Shown here piece by piece: positions 58,755 through 64,000 of a stretch of 64,000 nt of DNA. Made by a program: the position numbers and the translations under genes. The DNA comes from Datisca glomerata (taxonomy: Eukaryota; Streptophyta; Magnoliopsida; Cucurbitales; Datiscaceae), in contig QANY01008782.1 of the NCBI GenBank assembly GCA_003255025.1, forward strand, positions 128,659 to 192,658, written 5' to 3'. The notes beneath the pieces are model-generated. The model saw nothing but the letters and a program-made list of their open reading frames with translations. It had not been told where the DNA came from and made no database searches. The stretch's first letter is position 1. Each line of letters begins with the position of its first letter.

Positions 58755-59542
58755 TTGATCTTACATGCAGAGATGATTGAACCATTTTATTTTACTATTT
58801 TGGTAGAGAATTCAAGATATTTCCTGTGTTGATCAATTGCTTTCAAAAAAAATAAGAACATCATCAATGTAAATAATTGAAAAATCAGTAAATTAGTTGA
58901 AAATTTCATTCATTATATTCTGAAATTCACTAGGAGCATTCTTAAGACTAAAAGGCATTACATTCCACTCATAATGGTGGAATGGAGTTACAAATACAGT
59001 TTTATACTTATAATTTTCATTTATTTGGATTTGTCAAAATCCAAATTTTATGACAAACTTCGAGAATACAACAGCATTTCCAAGACATTATTTAGGGGCT
59101 TGTAATTAATGACTAATATGAGAACTCCTCGTTCAATTTCACTGGCCTTTTTCACAAAAGGCAGAACATGACCGATGAGATTTTCTTCTCCTAATAATAT
59201 TTTTGTTAAGGAGTTCTATAATTTTCTTTTTACAAAATCCAAGCATTTCAGAAATCATCTGAATTGATCGTGCCTTTGTAGGGATATTTTTCTCATCAAA
59301 TCCCTTAATATAAGATAAACTGACAGTATGACTTCCTATGAAAGAAAGTATTAGAAATGTCAGCACATAAATCTCTACAACATTTTTTAAAGATTTTAAT
59401 TTGTCTTTGAAGAGCAGGATTTTGAAACTTTTTCTTCAATTCTTTTGAATTTTATCTCATCTTGAAGAAAATATAATTATTTTTCTTTACACGAAATTAA
59501 TTTCATAGTTTTATAAGTAAAATCTTGTTTCAAAGTTTTCAA
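58755..59542 (-). pseudogene. EPRV-2 reverse transcriptase remnant
   Basis: The N-terminal part is open at 59139-59366. The palm follows to about 58760. The catalytic YIDD box is intact at 58860-58871. The frame breaks elsewhere, and the RNase H that should follow is removed by a deletion of about 724 bases at 58754/58755. It cannot make a working enzyme. Confidence 0.87.
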
Positions 59543-59934
59543 TTAGGGTGTTCACCATTCGGTTCAGCCAATTTTTTGGTGAAAAATTGAACCGAACCGT
59601 GAATGCTAAAAGAACCGAACCGAATCGTGAGTTTCGGTTTGGTTCAGTTAGGTTCTTCGGTTCGGTATTATTAATTAAACATAATTTTTTAAATTATGTT
59701 TAAATGATCTTCTTGAAAAAATAATATATAATCAAAAATTTATTTCCGTTCAATTTTTATGAAAAAAATTAATTTAATATTTCAGCTCTGTTCGGTTAAA
59801 AAACCACCAAAATTTCTAACGAAACTGAAACTTTGGTTCGGCCAAAAAACTGAACTGAACACATATAAAAAACCGACCGAATCGATCATTTTCGGTTCAG
59901 ATCGGTTGGTTCGGGACACTTTTGGATACCCCTA
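59543..59934. mobile_element. hAT-like MITE inside EPRV-2
   Basis: A non-coding element of about 392 bases with GAACCGAACC/GGTTCGGTTC words. The ends are TTAGGGTGTTCACC on the left and, read in reverse, TAGGGGTATCCAAAAG on the right. GTTTTCAAT flanks it on both sides (59535-59543 and 59935-59943), consistent with an 8-base hAT duplication. The same element at the same viral position is seen truncated in EPRV-1. Confidence 0.85.
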
Positions 59935-60440
59935 GTTTTCAATTTTTCATTGTGCGAAAAAGAAATGATTTTGAATTTAACAGGTTTATCCATAGGATAA
60001 GTGATGATTACATCATCCTCTGTAGTAAAAGGATACAACAGATAAATGAATGACAATCCCAAAATAATTTTATCTATCATATTTTTTTATTAAAACAAAT
60101 GATGTTTTAAAACATACAGTGTCTTGGCAATATATGGACTTTAGGAATTTCATAATTGATATACACATACAAGTACCATTGGCAGAAGACAAAGATTTTT
60201 TTTATCTTTTACAAGTACTTGGTAGGAACAAATTCTTCCTACATACAATTTAAGTCAACTTCTGAATCAACAAAAGCCATATAGGTGAATTACAGTCTTG
60301 AATTATAATTCTAACCATTATATGCCATTTTTTAAGTTTGATATAATTAAGGGTTTGAAGAAAGTTGTCATCATCTTGTATGTTGACAACATGTTCTTCA
60401 ATCTCATTATCTGATACTGGGGATTTATTAGGTTCTCATA
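59935..60440 (-). pseudogene. EPRV-2 aspartic protease remnant
   Basis: Collinear with 36315-36800. The active site reads D-S-E (codons at 60260-60268) in place of D-S-G. The conserved tail after the active site is readable around 60090-60230 and 59945-60075 on the minus strand. A frame break separates the two parts. Confidence 0.82.
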
Positions 60441-60900
60441 GTTCACCGGCTTCTTATTTTTTAATTAAATTTTCTATTTTTAAAAGATTTAATTCTTTCA
60501 TTTTTTCAAAGTTTGAATCTTATAATTCTTTATTTAATTTTTTATATTTTTTATTTCTTTCTGAAGTTCTTGAAGAATAATTTCCTTCTTTGTTCTCTTA
60601 CTTTTATTGAATTTTTCAAGATTTTGGGAAAGACTAACAATATTATTATTACTATTAGATGTATTATTTTCTTTCTTCTAGATTATCTTTCTAAGTCTTT
60701 CAAGGTAATCTTGTTTTAACTTTGGATTTTCAATTTTACGAATTAAATCTAGTAGAAGATTTTATTGTTCTTCATTTTTAGTTAAAACGTTAACAAATTT
60801 CTGACAACGACTGTCTTCACACCCCATAGAGATATTATGAGAATCATTGTCAGAACTTGAGGCTTTCAAATCATCAAAATTAGTAGAATCAACTATTAAT
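60441..60900 (-). pseudogene. EPRV-2 coat protein C-terminal remnant
   Basis: On the minus strand, from about 60895, an acidic Ser/Asp-rich segment leads to a short Cys-containing segment near 60820. A helical Lys/Glu/Leu-rich region between about 60690 and 60790 follows, as in the coat C-terminus of petuvirus-like genomes. A stop lies in the middle. The right end of the viral sequence is near 60900. Confidence 0.6.
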
Positions 60901-61004
60901 TAGTGCGCCTCTTTTAATATCAAAGTCAAACATGATAAGGTATTTACTACTTGCTTAATTATTATTATTCTTCTCTGTCCAAGTCGCTGGTTATTTATAT
61001 ATAT

Positions 61005-61082
61005 ACATAGATATGTATGTATGTATGTACATAGATATGTATGTATGTATGTACATAGATATGTATGTATGTATATACATAG
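61005..61082. repeat. 24-base tandem repeat of ATGT/ACAT words, three copies
   Basis: TACATAGATATGTATGTATG units start at about 61006, 61030 and 61054. It lies between EPRV-2 and the GRF gene remnant. Confidence 0.9.
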
Positions 61083-61189
61083 GACCCATAAATGCACAAT
61101 AATCAACAAAAAATCATTTCTGTCTCTTCCAACTCACCTATTTTACCTTTTTACCCTTTTAAACAATTTTTAAAACTTTTTTAACCATT

Positions 61190-62150
61190 TCCCTCTCTAA
61201 AAAAATCTAATCTCTCTCCCCCTCTTCCCTCATCTCTCTCGAACGAAGGAGTTCCCAGACCCTTTAACGTTCGATTCACCTCCATCCTTCTCACTGATTT
61301 GTTTCTTCATTTTCGTTCATCTTTCTCCTTGGGATTTTCTTGATTTTTGTTCGTTTGTATAAAGGTGGTTCTCCTCGAAAAATTCTAATTTCTCTCTCCC
61401 TCATCTTTGTTGAGGGTTAATGTCGAACGAAAACTATCTCACCCTTTTTTAGATTTCAGAAAATGGGTTTTAATTCTTTTACTCGATTTGAAGACTAAAT
61501 CGATTTATTCAAGGATGATTTATTTGTTAGCATTGGGAAGAATGTCATAAATGGAGCAAACACTGAGGTACAAGGTAGAATGAGTTTCTTTGATATCAAG
61601 GCTGAATCATGGATTCAGGACTAAATTGGTCTATTCTCAGTTCTTGCAAGAAGCTTGAAGAAAAAAAATTATCAAATTGTCTCGTAGAAGCTGATCGGGA
61701 TCAAGTACTTCCTGTCAACCTGTCACGTAGCATGTTAGACCATTGTGTTATTTGTGGGGTTCCTGCTCAGATTAAGACATCGAGAATGAATACGAACCAT
61801 GTGAGAAAGTTTTACGGATGCTTAAGATCAGTGATATTTTATTCCATTCTAGCATCTTATTTTTTATCATTTATTGTATTTGATGCATTTTTAATTTTCT
61901 ATTGAACAATAAGCTGCTGAAGGTTGTATGTTCTTTGCACGGTATGAACTTGAATTTGAATATGAAATGATAATGAGTGGGGTGCTTAAGAAAAATCTAA
62001 AGTTAGCAGAACAAGAAAATATGAAAAAATACTGAAGCTAATCAAAGAAGAAAATGAAAGTCTTGACAAAAACCTGAAGCTAGTTGAGGGAAAAAATGAT
62101 ATGCATCAAGATAAATTGAAAAACACGTGGCTAGCCATTATATTTTAATG
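61190..62150 (+). pseudogene. GRF-type zinc-finger protein gene remnant
   Basis: A pyrimidine-rich leader-like stretch (61190-61400) precedes a frame at 61609 with the first half of a GRF zinc finger (CVICGVPAQIKTS at 61744, FYGC at 61810-61821). After about 90 bases of intron-like AT-rich sequence the second half follows (EGCMFFARYE, near 61917). A Lys/Glu-rich coiled coil then runs to a hydrophobic end WLAIIF, the layout of small plant GRF proteins. The GR of the motif reads VR, and one base is missing in an A run near 62029, shifting the coiled coil out of frame. The splice sites do not fit a clean phase. Probably dead. Confidence 0.7.
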
Positions 62151-62159
62151 GATTACTAT

Positions 62160-62395
62160 TGCAATCGCGATAGAGTCTCTAAAGCGATGGTTATTATGTC
62201 ACTTATGAAGGTTTACCATGATGGTTTTTGGTGACGGTTATAAAACTGTCGCAATTTATATATAACGACGATTCTATAACCGTCGCTAAAGAGGAAGTCT
62301 TACTGCGACAGTTCTAAAACCGTTGCTAATTTTTCTACGGCCAATTTTTTTACGACGGTTCTTAAACCGTCACAAAAAATACTACTTTCACACAC
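62160..62395. repeat. CACTA-1 subterminal repeats
   Basis: Alternating copies of GCGACGGTTxxAAAACCGTCGC-like words in both orientations (for example 62230-62255, 62270-62295, 62308-62335, 62352-62372). In En/Spm elements such repeats are the binding sites of the TNPA protein. Confidence 0.8.
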
Positions 62396-62639
62396 TCCTT
62401 CATATTTCTGCTTATTCTAAAAAATTCCTGCATATTAAAACAATTTAACAGGGTATATATTTCGACAATAGTCAGAGCAGTATTATTCTATATATTTACA
62501 GAGCGCACAATTATAAAGCATTCAATCATTAGTTAGATATGCAAACTATAATAGATTATCAATATAAATTATCCAATGAGTTCAAAGTATGAAAATTTGA
62601 AACAACAAAATATTTCAGAATTATTATTAAATAACGCTA
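62396..62639. other. CACTA-1 untranslated 3' region
   Basis: AT-rich, no frame. Confidence 0.4.
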
Positions 62640-63068
62640 AACAACGAAAGTCTACCCTAGTCTTTACGAGAGTCTTGCATAAACTTCATAATTAAGCTTA
62701 GCTGGGAGCGTATCTCTAAACATTCAACATGCACCTTGTCGTATTTCTCACGCATCTATGAACATTCAGCCTCTAACCGAGGCACTCGTGCGCATTGAGC
62801 ATCTAACTCAATTAATCATAGATGTATAGTAAAAAATCATACATTTCCTTCTTCTAAGTACCATTTATGAATTATCGTAACAAAAATCACTTTTGGAATA
62901 GCATCATTCCAATATTCTAATGCCTCTTCCTTCGTTTCATATGTCGCCATATATTCATTTTTTATTCTGCTCTTTTCATCCTTTCATCTTGCATTTAAAG
63001 ATGTCAAAACATATGGTTTATGACATTCTTCTACGACATATTTTGACTACAAAAGATTAATATGTAAT

Positions 63069-63103
<35 letters not shown>

Positions 63104-63576
63104 GTGCGCGCGCGCGCACGCGCACATACAAACAACCATACCTTAACTATGTGCACGCTTGATCATTATGATACCGCGACGCATGCCTACAATCATATTG
63201 TATGGGTAAAATATTATGTTGTCTAGCAACGGTACTACAAAAGCTTGCAAACTTTCTTTTATTAGCACCGAGGGCCTGACCTTGGGCATTCAAAGCCACA
63301 TGTATTCTATCCTTGCCTGATCTGGCCCATATATATGTCAACTGTGTTCGTCCTCCCATATGCCGCTTAGATGGTTCTATTTAACAAAATATTGAATAAC
63401 ATTATGATAATTAAATGAAACACTATTTTATTATCTCAATTAACTTGAAAAAGAGCGAACAAACCTTCTATTTTCATATTCATATCATGATGTGAATTTG
63501 ATCCTCCAGATTCGATAGGAGAGTCAGTATCCAATCGAGTATCTGAACATGATGATTGACATCTCAACGAGGTCAT
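62640..63576 (-). pseudogene. CACTA-1 tnpA-like gene, three exons
   Basis: A transposase_24-type (Ptta/En/Spm) protein. Exon 1 (63576-63465) starts MTSLRCQSSCSDTRLDTDSP. A GT-AG intron of 88 bases (63377-63464) joins it in frame to exon 2 (63376-63142), with RHMGGRTQLTYIWARSGKDR and FASFCSTVARQHNILPIQY. A second GT-AG intron (63047-63141) holds a mixed microsatellite. Exon 3 (63046 to about 62640) gives the core KYVVEECHKPYVLTSLNAR, a TGA in place of Trp, KNEYMATYETKEEALEYW, and a C-terminal coiled coil with further stops. Exon 2 also has an in-frame TAG near its end. Confidence 0.8.
63068..63126. repeat. (TA)n(TG)n(CG)n microsatellite in a tnpA-like intron
   Basis: TATATA, then TGTGTG, then CGCGCG and ACGCGCAC run together over about 58 bases of alternating purine and pyrimidine. 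It lies wholly inside the second intron of the tnpA-like gene. Confidence 0.92.
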
Positions 63577-63682
63577 GGTGTAATCCTACACATGTTTATT
63601 ATTATGACTATATCTGACTTAGAAAATATTTTATAACTAAGAAAATATAAAAAGATACATGTTTATGAAACATTCAATCACA

Positions 63683-64000
63683 TTATTCAGAAAAGTTATT
63701 ATCATGATCACTATTATAATCGTATGTTGTGGCTTCAAAAGTCAAAACATCAAGACCTACTCGAACTAAGTTCACTTCTTCTAGACTTTGTCTGTTGAGA
63801 ACTTCGTCGTTATGATGGATTCCAGTGTCACTTTCCAACTCTAGTACTCCCATGTCATACAAAACTCTAGGTTTTGTATGGACAACTACATGCTAGTCTT
63901 TATCCTTTGATCATCAACATAATATACTAAACGTGCTTGTGCTGCAAAGATAAATGGCTTGTGCTTCAAATGCTCTCCGGTATGGGTCAAACGCGAAACA
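63683..64000 (-). pseudogene. CACTA-1 TNP2-type transposase, C-terminal part
   Basis: On the minus strand, from the right edge, THTGEHLKHKPFIFAAQARL and VYYVDDQRIKT match the DUF4216-type region of plant TNP2 transposases. A frameshift and a stop follow near 63890. The other frame continues HVVVHTKPRVLYDMGVLELE to the stop at 63683-63685. The catalytic core would lie right of the window. It would cut and join the CACTA ends. Confidence 0.82.

Larger units (their letters stand above)
56720..60900 (-). mobile_element. EPRV-2, endogenous pararetrovirus copy (Caulimoviridae)
   Basis: A 4.2-kilobase minus-strand block. The order on the minus strand is coat protein C-terminus, protease, MITE insertion, reverse transcriptase, downstream frame, then the intergenic region with promoter. 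The movement protein and coat N-terminus are missing. All frames are interrupted. It is longer than EPRV-1 at both ends. Confidence 0.87.
62154..64000 (-). mobile_element. CACTA-1, 3' half of a CACTA (En/Spm) transposon
   Basis: On the minus strand the order is the end of a TNP2-type transposase, then a tnpA-like gene, then subterminal repeats with CGACGG words, then a terminus near 62154. There the plus strand reads TACTATTGCAATCGCG, a CACTA end with the first C changed to T. The element continues past the right edge of the window. Point stops in both genes show that it is decayed. Confidence 0.85.

Noticed and set aside
61005..61082. Repeat array with possible satellite or array function
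   Set aside because: Three copies of a 24-base ATGT/ACAT word; a simple tandem repeat.
1..64000. tRNA, rRNA, riboswitch or conserved small RNA genes
   Set aside because: None could be supported by eye on either strand; a covariance-model search would be needed to exclude weak cases.

Overview
This window is AT-rich plant nuclear DNA, almost certainly from a eudicot. The signs are spliceosomal-type introns, a type I non-specific lipid transfer protein gene, plant Ty1/copia and Ty3/gypsy lineages, a plant CACTA transposon and two integrated caulimovirid (plant pararetrovirus) copies. The species cannot be fixed from sequence alone. The window is mainly a graveyard of nested, decayed transposable elements. 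The only gene that looks intact is the lipid transfer protein gene on the minus strand at 46299-46652.

Left part (1-8830): an LTR tail of the Copia-B family at the window start, a badly decayed Copia-A gag-pol (1440-4720), then AT-rich DNA with LTR-like and CACTA-like scraps. Centre (8831-37614): one Ty3/gypsy element of Tat type (Gypsy-1, plus strand) that has been interrupted repeatedly. Copia-B (9682-19091, target duplication GGCCT) sits in its gag. Copia-C (22961-31034, minus strand, target duplication TTCCC) sits in the N-terminal part of its integrase. Two related Mutator-like small elements (31465-31924 and 32100-32847) sit in the integrase core. A pararetrovirus fragment (EPRV-1, 33673-37160) lies in its 3' region, and Copia-D (37615-42225, minus strand) lies beyond that. 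Removing each insertion with one target duplication rejoins the integrase reading frame, so the nesting order can be read directly.

Right part (42226-64000): a hAT-like MITE that cuts Copia-D, a gene-poor stretch, the lipid transfer protein gene, CACTA debris, a solo Ty3/gypsy LTR with intact TAATA target duplications (49669-51990), a truncated Copia-E with its LTR (52865-55631, minus strand), a second pararetrovirus copy (EPRV-2, 56720-60900, minus strand), a frameshifted GRF-type zinc-finger gene remnant, and the 3' half of a CACTA transposon on the minus strand that runs off the right edge.

The most informative observation is that EPRV-1 and EPRV-2 share both a MITE insertion at the same viral position and the same protease active-site substitution. 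They therefore descend from one already-dead integrated copy rather than from two separate infections. I found no convincing new molecular system. Nothing resembles a CRISPR array, operon or bacterial-type system.
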